Part shown: positions 36,116 to 45,214 of the stretch, piece after piece | Layout of the letters: each line of letters opens with the position of its first letter | Numbering within the stretch: the first letter of the stretch is position 1 | Origin: Amphritea japonica ATCC BAA-1530 | GTDB taxonomy: Bacteria; Pseudomonadota; Gammaproteobacteria; Pseudomonadales; Balneatricaceae | DNA length: 64,000 bases | Assembly: GCF_016592435.1 (NCBI RefSeq) | Contig: NZ_AP014545.1 | Location: 1,116,001-1,180,000, forward strand | Direction: 5' to 3' | The notes under the pieces: model-generated | The model's input: the letters and a program-made list of their open reading frames with translations, nothing else | The model's database searches: none | What the model was told of the DNA's origin: nothing | Program-made: the position numbers and the translations under genes

Positions 36116-36814
36116 ATGCGTTTAGATAAATATATATGTAAAAGCACAGAGTTCTCTCTGACTGATGCATTAGCGTTAATCGAAAATAAGCGTGCTGCTG
36201 TCAACGGTATTGTTGCCATTGAGGCGTCTTATCAAGTACATAAAAACAATAGTGTGACGCTTGATGGTGAAACATTAACACCCAGAAAGTCGCGGTATTT
36301 TGTGCTGCATAAGCCGACCGATATGATCTGCTCTAATGTTGATGAGAAATACCCGTCGGTACTTAATCTTCTTGATATCGATAGAGTGTCTGAATTGCAC
36401 ATTGCCGGGCGTTTGGATGCGGATACGACCGGTCTTGTTCTGGTCACAGATGATGGGCACTGGTCTTTTAATCTGACGTCGCCTAAGAATAACTGTGAAA
36501 AAGTGTATAAAGTGCTGCTGTCTCGGCCAATATCGGCTGATGCGACTCAGCGTTTTCTCGAAGGCGTTCTGCTACAGGGTGAAGCAAAGCTCACGTTGCC
36601 TGCTAAATTAGATATTATCGATTCCTATAACGTGTTGCTAACGCTGACAGAAGGCCGTTTTCATCAGGTGAAGCGTATGTTTACCGCTATCGGCAATAGA
36701 GTTAAATCACTGCACCGTCAGCAGATCGGTGATCTCGAACTGGATGTAGAGGTGGGCCATTGGCGCAGCTTAACCCATGGAGAAGTTGAAGCACTATCGA
36801 TTAACGATCAATAG
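36116..36814 (+). CDS. rsuA: 16S rRNA pseudouridine 516 synthase
   Basis: A 232-residue pseudouridine synthase of the RsuA branch. Seen: N-terminal S4-like RNA-binding domain (MRLDKYICKSTEFSLTDALAL), YFVLHKPTDMICS near 61, the catalytic GRLDADTTGLVL with Asp101, and LTEGRFHQVKRMF near 178. The length and the single S4 domain fit RsuA, which modifies U516 of 16S rRNA, better than RluE/F. ATG in a stretch with weak ribosome site. Stands alone among accessory genes. Confidence 0.88.
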   Translation: MRLDKYICKSTEFSLTDALALIENKRAAVNGIVAIEASYQVHKNNSVTLDGETLTPRKSRYFVLHKPTDMICSNVDEKYPSVLNLLDIDRVSELHIAGRLDADTTGLVLVTDDGHWSFNLTSPKNNCEKVYKVLLSRPISADATQRFLEGVLLQGEAKLTLPAKLDIIDSYNVLLTLTEGRFHQVKRMFTAIGNRVKSLHRQQIGDLELDVEVGHWRSLTHGEVEALSINDQ

Positions 36815-36950
36815 TATTAACCGTCTATCGGCAAAAAAAGTGGAAGAGATGTTTCGAAATACAGCGATTGCAAAGCAGCTTCGCATCTCTAACAAAATAA
36901 TCAACAAGCGCCAGTCAGCTGGCCCATTATGAAAATGGAAGTAGTCAGTT

Positions 36951-37418
36951 ATGGAGCATGATTTTTTAACAATCGCCAGGGCGCTGCATGTCATTGCTGT
37001 TGTCTTATGGATAGGCGGTGTTGCCTTCGTGACTACCGTTTTAATCCCCGCTATCAGAAGCTCTCAGTCACCTGAAAATCGAATAAGTCTCTTTGAGACA
37101 CTGGAAGGAAAGTTTAGCTTTCAGGCCAAATTAACAACGCTCATTACAGGGTTGTCCGGTTTCTATATGTTATATGCGATGGATGCCTGGGCATCTATGC
37201 AGTGGTGGATTCATATCATGATTCTGATATGGGCAATATTTACGGTTGTATTGTTTGTACTTGAACCGCTGTTTTTACATCGATGGTTTCATCAGCAAGC
37301 AGAAAAAAACAATGAACGAACATTTCTCTTCGTGCAAGTCATGCACATAGTTTTGCTATCGATTAGTTTGATTGCTGTTTTTGGTGGTGTGGCCGGCGTG
37401 CATGGGTTATTTTATTAA
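36951..37418 (+). CDS. CopD-like integral membrane protein
   Basis: A 155-residue inner-membrane protein with four hydrophobic segments (about 10-32, 55-75, 84-105 and 127-150). ARALHVIAVVLWIGGVAF in the first and VMHIVLLSISLIAV in the last give the paired His pattern of CopD/cytochrome-b-like small membrane proteins, possibly heme or copper binding. No partner gene nearby. The ATG has GTCAGTT rather than a clear ribosome site, so the start is provisional. Confidence 0.7.
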   Translation: MEHDFLTIARALHVIAVVLWIGGVAFVTTVLIPAIRSSQSPENRISLFETLEGKFSFQAKLTTLITGLSGFYMLYAMDAWASMQWWIHIMILIWAIFTVVLFVLEPLFLHRWFHQQAEKNNERTFLFVQVMHIVLLSISLIAVFGGVAGVHGLFY

Positions 37419-37515
37419 TGAAATTATTAGTCATAAATGAAGTGGCGGGTCTCTATCAAATTGGCGAAGTCTCATTGTGATACAACTAAAATGATAAATA
37501 AAAAGTAGGTTATAT

Positions 37516-37761
37516 ATGAAAAAGGTTTTTGTTTTATTGCTTTGCATGACGCCAGGGCTTCTGCTTGCTGCTAAAACGGGCTATCAAGTTGGTTATGGGA
37601 AAACACAAGGAATCGCTCATGAAAAGGCAAAGGAAAAAGTAAACAAAAAGTCGAGCTGTGGTTCTAAATGGGTGCCTGTAGGCCCTTTCGAAACAAAATG
37701 GAAAAAACAGTCCAGTAATAACTGGAAGGTAACTATTTCGTATTCCTGTAAGAAAATGTAA
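37516..37761 (+). CDS. Small exported protein sharing the Cys module
   Basis: An 81-residue protein with a Sec signal peptide (MKKVFVLLLCMTPGLLLA, cleavage near 18-19). The mature part of about 60 residues has two Cys and repeats the pattern of the protein at 35122: helix IAHEKAKEKVNKKSSC, then FETKWKKQ and a final strand WKVTISYSCKKM. This suggests one disulfide-stabilised domain. Function unknown. ATG with AAGTAGGT upstream. Confidence 0.6.
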   Translation: MKKVFVLLLCMTPGLLLAAKTGYQVGYGKTQGIAHEKAKEKVNKKSSCGSKWVPVGPFETKWKKQSSNNWKVTISYSCKKM

Positions 37762-37909
37762 TTCTTTATATGAGAGCTACGCCTGAATTTTGGTGAATCG
37801 ATCACGATCAACCAAAAAATAACAATTGATTGTTTGTTCGTACGTAACTGAGAAGATCGTTTCGCTGTAGATAAGGCTGCCAGTTTAGCGGTATAGATAA
37901 ATAAATGAA

Positions 37910-38584
37910 TTACAGCGTTATCGCGCGATATGCCTCAATAATGTGTTCCACATTAGCGTTCTTGCCTTGCTGAATCCGGTAGTAGTGATTAAGTTTCTTA
38001 TTCAGGTATTTCTCAATAACATGGCTCTGTTCTATTGACGTGGATCGCCATATTTTATGCCCTACAGGGCTAACTGGTTCGCTGTCATTGGCTTCTGTTG
38101 AAACCAGAATGACTTCGTAGAAATGCTGCTTCTCTTCAATCAGACTTTCATCTTTTAAACTGTAATCAAGATCGATCAGTTTCTGACGCAATGTAAACTG
38201 GTGATGCACCGGGCAGAGCAGGAAATCAATATTCAGGTTAGGATGTTTCTGGTGAATAGCTTCAATAAACTGGACGATTAAGTCACCCCCCACCCCGGCA
38301 ATGATGATCAACTGTTTTCCAGCATATTGTTCTAGCGGCAACTTAGCGACATCGAGACAGTGTGTCTTCCAGCTTGTCGCTGAGTCTGAATAAAGCCGCT
38401 GCAGCTTGCCGTCAAGCTCTGTCATCAGTTCAGGTACGATATCAACAAAATGGATCTGGCTGGTGGATTGCCGGGACAGCAGGGCGGTGCCCAGAAACCC
38501 ATGGTCACAACAGCAGTCCCAGATATGGGCATAGTCTGATGCGACCATCTGTTCAATCTGATGTAATCGTTTACTGAGCTTCAA
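37910..38584 (-). CDS. TrmK-like SAM-dependent methyltransferase
   Basis: A 224-residue Rossmann methyltransferase of the TrmK family (tRNA adenine-22 N1). Seen: KLSKRLHQIEQMV at 2-14, the SAM loop IWDCCCDHGFLGTALL near 21 (most members read DIGSDHAYLP), HFVDIVPELM near 45, AGVGGDLI near 95 (the usual AGMGG) and LLCPVHHQFTLRQKL (usual QP..). The active enzyme is known from Gram-positives; gammaproteobacterial members are less studied, so m1A22 activity is inferred. ATG. Confidence 0.82.
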   Translation of the reverse strand: MKLSKRLHQIEQMVASDYAHIWDCCCDHGFLGTALLSRQSTSQIHFVDIVPELMTELDGKLQRLYSDSATSWKTHCLDVAKLPLEQYAGKQLIIIAGVGGDLIVQFIEAIHQKHPNLNIDFLLCPVHHQFTLRQKLIDLDYSLKDESLIEEKQHFYEVILVSTEANDSEPVSPVGHKIWRSTSIEQSHVIEKYLNKKLNHYYRIQQGKNANVEHIIEAYRAITL

Positions 38585-38663
38585 GGACAGGCCTGGGTGA
38601 GGGTTAACAATGGGAGATCGGCGTAATAATTAAATTACGCCTTTAAGCGATTACTTAAATTGA

Positions 38664-39530
38664 CTACTCAGGAAGCGGTCTGTTCTGAGCGCGGAATTCA
38701 TGGGCTTTATAAGTACCCAGATTACGCATCTCTTTGGTGAAAAACTCCAGCTCCTTGAGGGCGTACTGCATCATCCGGTCACTGGGATGGCCTTCGACAT
38801 CCAGATGAAAACTCGCCCCTTTGGTGAGACCGTTACCCATATAGCTTTCCAGTTTGACCATATTGATACCGTTTGTCGAAAAACCGCCCATCGCTTTGTA
38901 AAGCGCAGCTGGAATATTACGCACGGTAAACATTAGTGAGGTGATATAGGGGGTGTTGGCTTCGTACTCAGGAATACCCTGTTCACTGGCAAGAATGAGA
39001 AAACGGGTGGTGTTTCCGGTCACATCCTGAAAGTTTTCCTGGAGCACTTCAAGATCGTAAAGCTCAGCAGCCAGGCTTGAAGCGATAGCCCCGTGGGTCA
39101 GACTCGGGTTCTGTGCCAATTCATAAGCTGAGCCTGCGGTATCAAAGGCGGCAATAGGCTCGATGCCTAATTGTTTGATCTGTCCATCACACTGGGCTAG
39201 TGCCTGAGGGTGTGAAGAGACCGTCTTAAGCTGTTCTAGTGAACTGCCTTTTATTCCCAGCAGGCAGTGGCTTACCGGCTCAAAATGCTCGCCGATAATG
39301 TGTAACTGGCTTTTAGGCATCAGGCGGTAGATCTCTTCTACCCGCCCTGCAGTCGAGTTTTCTAGCGGAATCATTGCCAGTTTGGCTTTGCCCTGATCTA
39401 CCATAAACATCGCTTCAACAAAGGTTTCACAGGCAAACGCTTCCATCTCCGGGAAAACCCGACGACAGGATAGGTGTGAATAAGCGCCTTCGACGCCCTG
39501 AAAAGCGATGATGTTTGGTGCAGCAGACAT
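38664..39530 (-). CDS. pheA: Prephenate dehydratase
   Basis: A 288-residue monofunctional prephenate dehydratase, which makes phenylpyruvate for phenylalanine. Seen: IAFQGVEGAYSH at 8-19, IPLENSTAGRVEE near 55, the catalytic TTRFLIL near 170 and a C-terminal ACT domain (SLMFTVRNIPAALYKAMGGF, KLESYMG) that would bind phenylalanine for feedback control. No chorismate mutase domain, unlike the enterobacterial fusion. ATG; divergent from the TrmH-like gene. Confidence 0.93.
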   Translation of the reverse strand: MSAAPNIIAFQGVEGAYSHLSCRRVFPEMEAFACETFVEAMFMVDQGKAKLAMIPLENSTAGRVEEIYRLMPKSQLHIIGEHFEPVSHCLLGIKGSSLEQLKTVSSHPQALAQCDGQIKQLGIEPIAAFDTAGSAYELAQNPSLTHGAIASSLAAELYDLEVLQENFQDVTGNTTRFLILASEQGIPEYEANTPYITSLMFTVRNIPAALYKAMGGFSTNGINMVKLESYMGNGLTKGASFHLDVEGHPSDRMMQYALKELEFFTKEMRNLGTYKAHEFRAQNRPLPE

Positions 39531-39647
39531 GATGGTTCCGGTTGTAAAAAATTTAGCCTCGATTATGTCATAGTTTCTTAATTATGGAGTGTTGAAGACC
39601 TGTTTTTTCGCTAATATTGCCGCATATTTCAGATACAGAGTAGAAAG

Positions 39648-40346
39648 ATGACACCGGAGCGCACAGCTAAACTAATTCAGACACTCAACAGACGGCAGCC
39701 AGATTTGACTCTGATTACTGATCAGGTGCATAAACCCCGCAATATAGCGGCTTTGATACGGACTTGTGATGCGGTGGGTATTTCTCGTATTCATACGGTT
39801 ACCCCGAAAGAGGGGTATGAGTTTACAGGGACTACACGCGGCAGTGACCGTTGGGTTAAAAGTCAAAACCATGACTCTGTTGAAACCGCGGTCGCTGGGG
39901 CTAAAGCGCAGGGAATGAAAATCTATGCGGCACACTTCTCAGACCGGGCTATCGATTATCGGGATGTAGATTTTACGCTTCCCTGCGCGCTTCTGATGGG
40001 CGCTGAAAAGCATGGGGTGAGTGATGACGGTGCAGATCTTGCGGATGAGCATATTTTAATTCCGATGATGGGGATGGTGGGCTCACTTAACGTGTCTACA
40101 GCCGCCGGGATCATTCTGGTAGAGGCTCAGAATCAACGCTTAAAGGCAGGGATGTATGAACAGTCCAGGCTTGACCCCTTGGAATATGCAGATACTCTGT
40201 TTGAGTGGAGCTTTCCAGATCTGGCAGATTTTTGTCATAAGAAGGGATTGGAATACCCCCCACTAGATGAGTTGCTGGCACTGACAGATGCGCCAGCCTG
40301 GTATCAGGCTGTGCGAGAAGGGACCGCTGCTACACGGCAATGGTAG
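39648..40346 (+). CDS. trmH: tRNA (guanosine-18) 2'-O-methyltransferase
   Basis: A 232-residue SPOUT methyltransferase acting on Gm18 of tRNA. Seen: TLITDQVHKPRNIAALIRTCDAVG near 20 (guide: HKPRNIAALIRTCDAVG), ALLMGAEKHGVSD near 112 (knot loop) and IPMMGMVGSLNVSTAAGIIL near 140 (SAM site). The C-terminal extension with LADFCHKKGLEYP fits TrmH rather than RlmB/TrmL. ATG with AGAGTAGAAAG upstream. Divergent from pheA with a 117-bp gap. Confidence 0.9.
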   Translation: MTPERTAKLIQTLNRRQPDLTLITDQVHKPRNIAALIRTCDAVGISRIHTVTPKEGYEFTGTTRGSDRWVKSQNHDSVETAVAGAKAQGMKIYAAHFSDRAIDYRDVDFTLPCALLMGAEKHGVSDDGADLADEHILIPMMGMVGSLNVSTAAGIILVEAQNQRLKAGMYEQSRLDPLEYADTLFEWSFPDLADFCHKKGLEYPPLDELLALTDAPAWYQAVREGTAATRQW

Positions 40347-40421
40347 CCATCTGCTGCGAGGCATATTCGATAATTAAATACGATATCAACAAATAAAACG
40401 CCCAGTAACAGGAGAGTGTGA

Positions 40422-42512
40422 TTGCAGTTTCCTCGCTTTATTCCATTGATTACGTTGATGTTGGTGCTGTCGGTTATCGGCACAACGATGGTGAGTCAAC
40501 TTGTCCGTGACTGGGCGCTTACCGATCTCAAAGAGCGTGGTGAAAATCAGCTGTTGAGCATTATTAGTCAGACGCGTTCTGAAATTGCTGAATATCAGTA
40601 CCTGCCTTTTTTGGTTTCTCAGAGCAATGATGTTGCAGAACTATTGCGTCTTCCATCGCCTGATAAAATAGCCCGGGTAAGCCGTTACCTTGAACAAACT
40701 AATCTGGTGGCGGGCACTACGGCGCTTTTTGTTCTGGACGTTCAGGGAAGGGCCCGGGCGTTTAGCCATTGGCGGGCACAGCAGAATTTCTACGAGATAA
40801 ATCATCGTAATCAGGGGTATTTTCTGCAGGCGCTTGAGGGACAGCAAGGTGTACAAGTCGCCTTGCCGACCTCTCAACATGAGGGCGCTATCTATCTGTC
40901 AGCACCTGTTTACGTGATGAGTCGTCTACAAGGCGTGGCAACCGTAAGGCTCGATCTTGAATTACTCCAGACGGGTCTTGATCAGACAGGGGAGTATCTG
41001 TTTAGTAAAAATGAGCAGGTACTGATGGCCAGTAAACGCTTTCAGACAGCCTCTCAGTTAAAGGATATTGTTACGGGAGAGCGCATCACGGAACTGTATG
41101 ATGGTTCTGAAATTCAGCAAGTTGATATTTTGCTGGGTGGGCGGGCGCTCATGCAGTCAGTAACGCTGGATGATCTGGGCTGGCAGGTTAGCGTGTTCAA
41201 CGATCTTGGTGAGGTTGTGCGGATTCAACGTAACGCGACTTTCTTTGCCATCGCGCTGTGTATTGTAATCTCGTTGCTGGTTTTTCTTTTGAGAGAACGC
41301 CAGCTTAAGCATATTTCCCGACGAGAGACTCAGCAGGCGCTTGAGCGGAGTGAAGCGCGCCAGCGGGATATCATCAACACAGCTCATGTTGGCATGATCA
41401 CACTGGATAACCAGGGTCAGGTCCTGTTTATTAACCCGATGGCGATGCAGCAGTTTAATGAATCGATGCAGCGTATTCAGGGGGCTCATATCGACAAACT
41501 GATCGCCCCTGAAATGTATCAGGGAGTGTTGAAGAAAACCTTGTCATGCCTGGGTAGCAAAGGCTTTGCACCGTTAATTGCGATGGAAACTGTGGGAAAA
41601 AGGTCTGATCACAGCCACTTTCCTATGTTGTTTTCAATCAAGCGGATGAAGCAGGAAATCTCTGCCAACTATCTGGTTACTGTGATTGATATTACCCCGC
41701 GTAAACGCCTGGAACGGGCGCTTCAGGAGGCCAATGATCAACTTGAGCATAAAGTGATTCAACGTACTCAGGCGTTGAAAGAAGCCCAGGATGAGTTAGT
41801 GCAAGCTGAGAAAATGGCCGCGTTGGGGCGGATGTCCTCTGCGGTGGTCCATGAACTGAATCAACCGCTAACCGCATTGAGAACCTATATTGCAATCTGT
41901 CGTAAACTGATTGAACAAAACCAGACGGCGCAGTTAGATAATAATCTTGAATTGATCAACGATCTTGTTAGTCGAATGTCGATTTTGACCCGGCAGTTGA
42001 AAACCTTTGCTTATCAGAAACCTCAGCACATGGCGCCGGTGGATCCATTGTTAGTGTTGGATCAGGTTTTGAATTTGTTGAGAGGGCGGCTGGATCAACA
42101 GCAGGTTGAGTTGGTTTACCCTCGCCCTGATATAAATATGCTCGTCAGTGGTGACAGTGCTCGTCTTGAACAGATTTTTCTAAATCTTATAACGAATGCC
42201 TGTGATGCGTTGTCGGAAGCTGAGTGCCCCCGGCTTAAAATTCAGGTCGAGCATGATAAAGCCCAGATTAAAATTAGCGTGATAGATAACGGTGTTGGCA
42301 TCGACGAACAAAGTTTGAGTCATATATTTGAGCCCTTTTTTACGACTAAGGAAATAGGCGAAGGCTTAGGTTTGGGCTTATCGATTATCCGCTCTATCGT
42401 TCGAGATCTCCAGGGTGATATAGGAGTCGCTAGCCGAGCCGATAGTCAGGAGAGCTACACCTGCTTTACCGTTACTTTACCGCTTTTAAGACAGACCGGA
42501 GAATCACAATGA
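40422..42512 (+). CDS. dctB: DctB-type sensor histidine kinase
   Basis: A 696-residue membrane sensor kinase. Layout: membrane segment 1 near 8-26, a periplasmic double-PDC-like region (about 30-280), membrane segment 2 near 275-290, a PAS domain (about 305-430), then the kinase core: H-box VVHELNQPLTALRTY, N-box NLITNACDAL, DNGVGIDEQSL and GLGLGLSI. This matches DctB kinases that sense C4-dicarboxylates or other carboxylates in the periplasm. TTG start with CAGGAGAG upstream. The stop overlaps dctD by 4 bases, so the two make one operon. Confidence 0.9.
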   Translation: MQFPRFIPLITLMLVLSVIGTTMVSQLVRDWALTDLKERGENQLLSIISQTRSEIAEYQYLPFLVSQSNDVAELLRLPSPDKIARVSRYLEQTNLVAGTTALFVLDVQGRARAFSHWRAQQNFYEINHRNQGYFLQALEGQQGVQVALPTSQHEGAIYLSAPVYVMSRLQGVATVRLDLELLQTGLDQTGEYLFSKNEQVLMASKRFQTASQLKDIVTGERITELYDGSEIQQVDILLGGRALMQSVTLDDLGWQVSVFNDLGEVVRIQRNATFFAIALCIVISLLVFLLRERQLKHISRRETQQALERSEARQRDIINTAHVGMITLDNQGQVLFINPMAMQQFNESMQRIQGAHIDKLIAPEMYQGVLKKTLSCLGSKGFAPLIAMETVGKRSDHSHFPMLFSIKRMKQEISANYLVTVIDITPRKRLERALQEANDQLEHKVIQRTQALKEAQDELVQAEKMAALGRMSSAVVHELNQPLTALRTYIAICRKLIEQNQTAQLDNNLELINDLVSRMSILTRQLKTFAYQKPQHMAPVDPLLVLDQVLNLLRGRLDQQQVELVYPRPDINMLVSGDSARLEQIFLNLITNACDALSEAECPRLKIQVEHDKAQIKISVIDNGVGIDEQSLSHIFEPFFTTKEIGEGLGLGLSIIRSIVRDLQGDIGVASRADSQESYTCFTVTLPLLRQTGESQ

Positions 42513-43873
42513 ACAGAGGTCAGGTAATACTGGTAGATGATGATCCGTTAATTCGGCAATCAACATCCCAATGGCTGCAAATGGCTGGTTTTGAGGTGAT
42601 TGTCTGTGAGCGTGCTGCTGAGGCGCTGGCTCATCTGAATGAAGCGTTCCCCGGTGTTTTGGTGAGTGATGTAAGAATGCCGGAAATGGATGGGCTAGAG
42701 TTAATGATGGAAGCCCGTCATCGTATACCTGAGCTGCCAGTGATTCTGATTACCGGTCACGGTGATGTGGATATGGCGATTGGTGCGATGCGCGATGGGG
42801 CCTATGACTTCATCGAAAAACCTTTTATTCCAGAACGTCTGGTTGAAACGATTAACAGGGCCTGTGAGAAGCGTCGACTGGTACTGGAAAACCTGCGGCT
42901 GCAGCAGGACCTGGCTTCCCACAGTGGTATCGATAGTAAGATTATTGGCATCTCTCCGGCGATTCAGAAAATGCGCCAGGATATTCTTAAGTACGCTGCA
43001 TTAAATACCAATGTCATTATCTATGGCGAAACCGGCAGCGGTAAAGAACTGGTTGCCCAGTGCCTGCATGAGTTTAGCCCCCGAAGCGAATGTAATTTTG
43101 TACCGATTAACTGCGGTGCGATTCCTGAAACACTGATTGAAACTGAGCTTTTTGGGCATGAGGCGGGGGCCTTTACTGGTGCCTCAAAAAAACGTACCGG
43201 TAAATTTCAGCACGCCGATGGCGGAACACTACTGCTGGATGAGATTGAGAGTATGCCGGCTAGTTTGCAGGTGAAAATCCTGCGAAGTCTGCAGGAAGGG
43301 GTGATTGAACCTCTGGGTTCTAACAAACAGATACCTGTCGATCTTCGCATTGTCGCCGCTTCAAAAGCAGACCTTTCAGTGGAAGAGAGTTTTCGTCAGG
43401 ATCTCTATTACCGACTGAATGTATCCTGTCTTTACCTGTCTCCGTTGCGTGAACGTACTGAAGATATTCCATTGTTATTTGAATATTACGCGGCTCAGTC
43501 GGCGGCTCAACATGGGCGGGAGCTCCGTCGGGTTACCCGACAGGATATGACTAATCTGCAGCAGTACGCCTGGCCTGGTAATGTCCGGGAATTGAAGAAT
43601 ATAGCGGTACGCTATGCGTTGGATGGTTCACTGCCGGTGGTTGACCTGCTGTATCCTGAAACGATAGAGCCTGTAGGAGGAGCACAGATTGATACTTCTC
43701 TTTCTCTGGGAGCTCAGGTTGCCAACTTTGAATACAAAGTGATCTGTGAAGCGCTGCGTCAGCATCGGGGGAATATCAAAGCGGTGATGGAAATGCTTGA
43801 TCTGCCACGTCGGACGTTGAATCAGAAAATGGTGAAGTATCAGATCGAACGGACAGACTATATTGATGAATAG
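42509..43873 (+). CDS. dctD: DctD-type sigma-54-dependent response regulator
   Basis: A 454-residue activator. Receiver domain (residues 1-120) with LVDDDPLIRQ and the phospho-acceptor in LVSDVRMPEMDG; AAA+ domain with Walker A GETGSGKE, the sigma-54 contact loop EAGAFTGASK and Walker B GGTLLLDEIE; and a C-terminal Fis-type helix-turn-helix (MEMLDLPRRTLNQKM). It would be phosphorylated by the DctB-like kinase and activate the TAXI-TRAP genes that follow, whose upstream region has three symmetric sites and a -24/-12 promoter. Starts at ATG overlapping the kinase stop codon. Its own stop codon lies inside the first of those sites. Confidence 0.95.
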   Translation: MNRGQVILVDDDPLIRQSTSQWLQMAGFEVIVCERAAEALAHLNEAFPGVLVSDVRMPEMDGLELMMEARHRIPELPVILITGHGDVDMAIGAMRDGAYDFIEKPFIPERLVETINRACEKRRLVLENLRLQQDLASHSGIDSKIIGISPAIQKMRQDILKYAALNTNVIIYGETGSGKELVAQCLHEFSPRSECNFVPINCGAIPETLIETELFGHEAGAFTGASKKRTGKFQHADGGTLLLDEIESMPASLQVKILRSLQEGVIEPLGSNKQIPVDLRIVAASKADLSVEESFRQDLYYRLNVSCLYLSPLRERTEDIPLLFEYYAAQSAAQHGRELRRVTRQDMTNLQQYAWPGNVRELKNIAVRYALDGSLPVVDLLYPETIEPVGGAQIDTSLSLGAQVANFEYKVICEALRQHRGNIKAVMEMLDLPRRTLNQKMVKYQIERTDYIDE

Positions 43874-43889
43874 GCAATAAATTGCTTAT
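43870..43889. promoter_or_regulatory. Upstream activator dyad 1 (probable DctD site)
   Basis: ATAGGCAA-TAAA-TTGCTTAT: 20-bp dyad with one mismatch, overlapping the dctD stop codon. About 260 bases before the expected transcription start. Confidence 0.7.
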
Positions 43890-43983
43890 TGCCCGTTTAA
43901 GGCGCAGAAAACGAAGTCTTTAGGGGGTAATTCAGTTTGTTTCTTACCATTCAAATAAAAAGTTTACTGGTTATTAGCCATGA

Positions 43984-44003
43984 ATAAGCAAAAAGTTGCT
44001 TAT
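43984..44003. promoter_or_regulatory. Upstream activator dyad 2 (probable DctD site)
   Basis: ATAAGCAA-AAAG-TTGCTTAT, a perfect 8+8 dyad and the best copy of the three. Confidence 0.75.
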
Positions 44004-44017
44004 CGGATTGATGCTCA

Positions 44018-44037
44018 ATAGGCCGTTTTTTGCTTAT
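44018..44037. promoter_or_regulatory. Upstream activator dyad 3 (probable DctD site)
   Basis: ATAGGCCG-TTTT-TTGCTTAT: right half identical to the other two, left half with two differences from copy 1. It starts 34 bases after copy 2, about 110 bases before the expected start. Confidence 0.6.
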
Positions 44038-44111
44038 CAGGTCTTCGATTAGCTATCGTGAATTTTGTTTTTTTATATAATAATCAATGGGTTGTTAATT
44101 ATTTTTTTGGT

Positions 44112-44128
44112 TTGGCATCCACATTGCT
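44112..44128 (+). promoter_or_regulatory. Sigma-54 (-24/-12) promoter
   Basis: TTGGCATCCACATTGCT: GG at 44114-44115 and GC at 44126-44127, exactly 12 bases apart, as the sigma-54 consensus demands. Expected start near 44138, 36 bases before the TAXI receptor gene. Confidence 0.88.
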
Positions 44129-44173
44129 TTGTATAGGGTACGAACAATAAAAACCCGAGTGAAGGAATCTAAA

Positions 44174-45202
44174 ATGCAAAGCAGTAAACGAACTCTGATA
44201 AAAGGTCTGGGCGTTGCCGTAGCTCTGAGCGCTACTTTAGGCAGTGCTGCGTTGGTTCAGGCAGAGGAGAAACGCTCCTATATTCTGGCCACGGCTTCTA
44301 CCGGTGGAACATATTATCCAGTGGGTGTTGCTTTGGCGACGCTTACAAAAGTAAAACTAGAGCCTAAATACAAGGTATCCCTCTCTGCAATCAACTCCGC
44401 AGGCTCAGGAGAAAATGTGAAGCTGTTGGGCGAGAATGAAGCACAGTTTGCAATTCTCCAGGGCTTATATGGCGCCTGGGCATGGAGTGGTGAAGGTGCT
44501 TTAAAATCTTCCGGTCCTCAGAAACACCTTCGTTCTGTCTCTATGTTGTGGCAAAACGTTGAGCAGTTTGCGGTGAAGTCTGATCTGGTAAAAAGCGGTA
44601 CGATTGCTGATCTGTCTGAACTGACAGGCAAGAAATTCTCTATTGGTAAGAAAAATTCAGGTACAGAAGGCTCTGGACGTCAAATTCTTGGTGGCCTGGG
44701 AATGGACGCTGAAAGTTTAGATCTGGCTTACATGGGCTATGGTCCCAGTGCTGATGCGTTACAAAATGGCACTATCAATGGTATGAATATTCCTTCAGGT
44801 GTCCCAACCTCTGCTATCACCCGTGCATATGCGGCACTGGGCAGTGACATGACAGTGCTGGACTTTACTGATGAGCAGATTAAAGAAGCGAACGGCAGCT
44901 ATCAGCTGTGGACCCGTTATGTAATACCAGCAAACACTTATCCGGGTCAGACCAAAGATATCAACACAATGGCACAACCAAACTTTCTGGCAGTCAGAGA
45001 TGATCTGTCTGAAGAAGATGTGTATCTGCTGACCAAAACGATTTATGAAAACCTGCCGTTTCTGAATGGTATCCATAAGGCAACTAAAGCGATGTCACTT
45101 GAGAAAGCGATTGCTGGCCTGCCACTTCCTTTACACGCGGGTGCCGCTCGCTACTACAAAGAAGTAGGTTTAAACATCCCTGCACACCTCATCGCTGAAT
45201 AA
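44174..45202 (+). CDS. TAXI-family TRAP transporter solute receptor
   Basis: A 342-residue periplasmic binding protein of the TAXI type. Signal peptide with RTLIKGLGVAVALSATLGSAALVQA (guide: residues 5-30, cleavage after VQA). The mature N-terminus has SYILATASTGGTYYPVGVALA, the hallmark TAXI motif, and GKKNSGTEGSGRQIL is typical. It captures an unknown, probably carboxylate or amino-acid-like, solute for the permease encoded next. The frame extends back to 44129, but ATG 44174 has GAAGGAATCT upstream and begins a normal signal peptide. Expression is expected to depend on sigma-54 and DctD. Confidence 0.92.
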   Translation: MQSSKRTLIKGLGVAVALSATLGSAALVQAEEKRSYILATASTGGTYYPVGVALATLTKVKLEPKYKVSLSAINSAGSGENVKLLGENEAQFAILQGLYGAWAWSGEGALKSSGPQKHLRSVSMLWQNVEQFAVKSDLVKSGTIADLSELTGKKFSIGKKNSGTEGSGRQILGGLGMDAESLDLAYMGYGPSADALQNGTINGMNIPSGVPTSAITRAYAALGSDMTVLDFTDEQIKEANGSYQLWTRYVIPANTYPGQTKDINTMAQPNFLAVRDDLSEEDVYLLTKTIYENLPFLNGIHKATKAMSLEKAIAGLPLPLHAGAARYYKEVGLNIPAHLIAE

Positions 45203-45214
45203 CTTTGCGATCTT

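Noticed and set aside
29854-37761. Defence island or toxin-antitoxin locus
   Set aside because: No nuclease, ATPase, toxin or antitoxin motif could be identified; only orphan exported or acidic proteins and ordinary enzymes.
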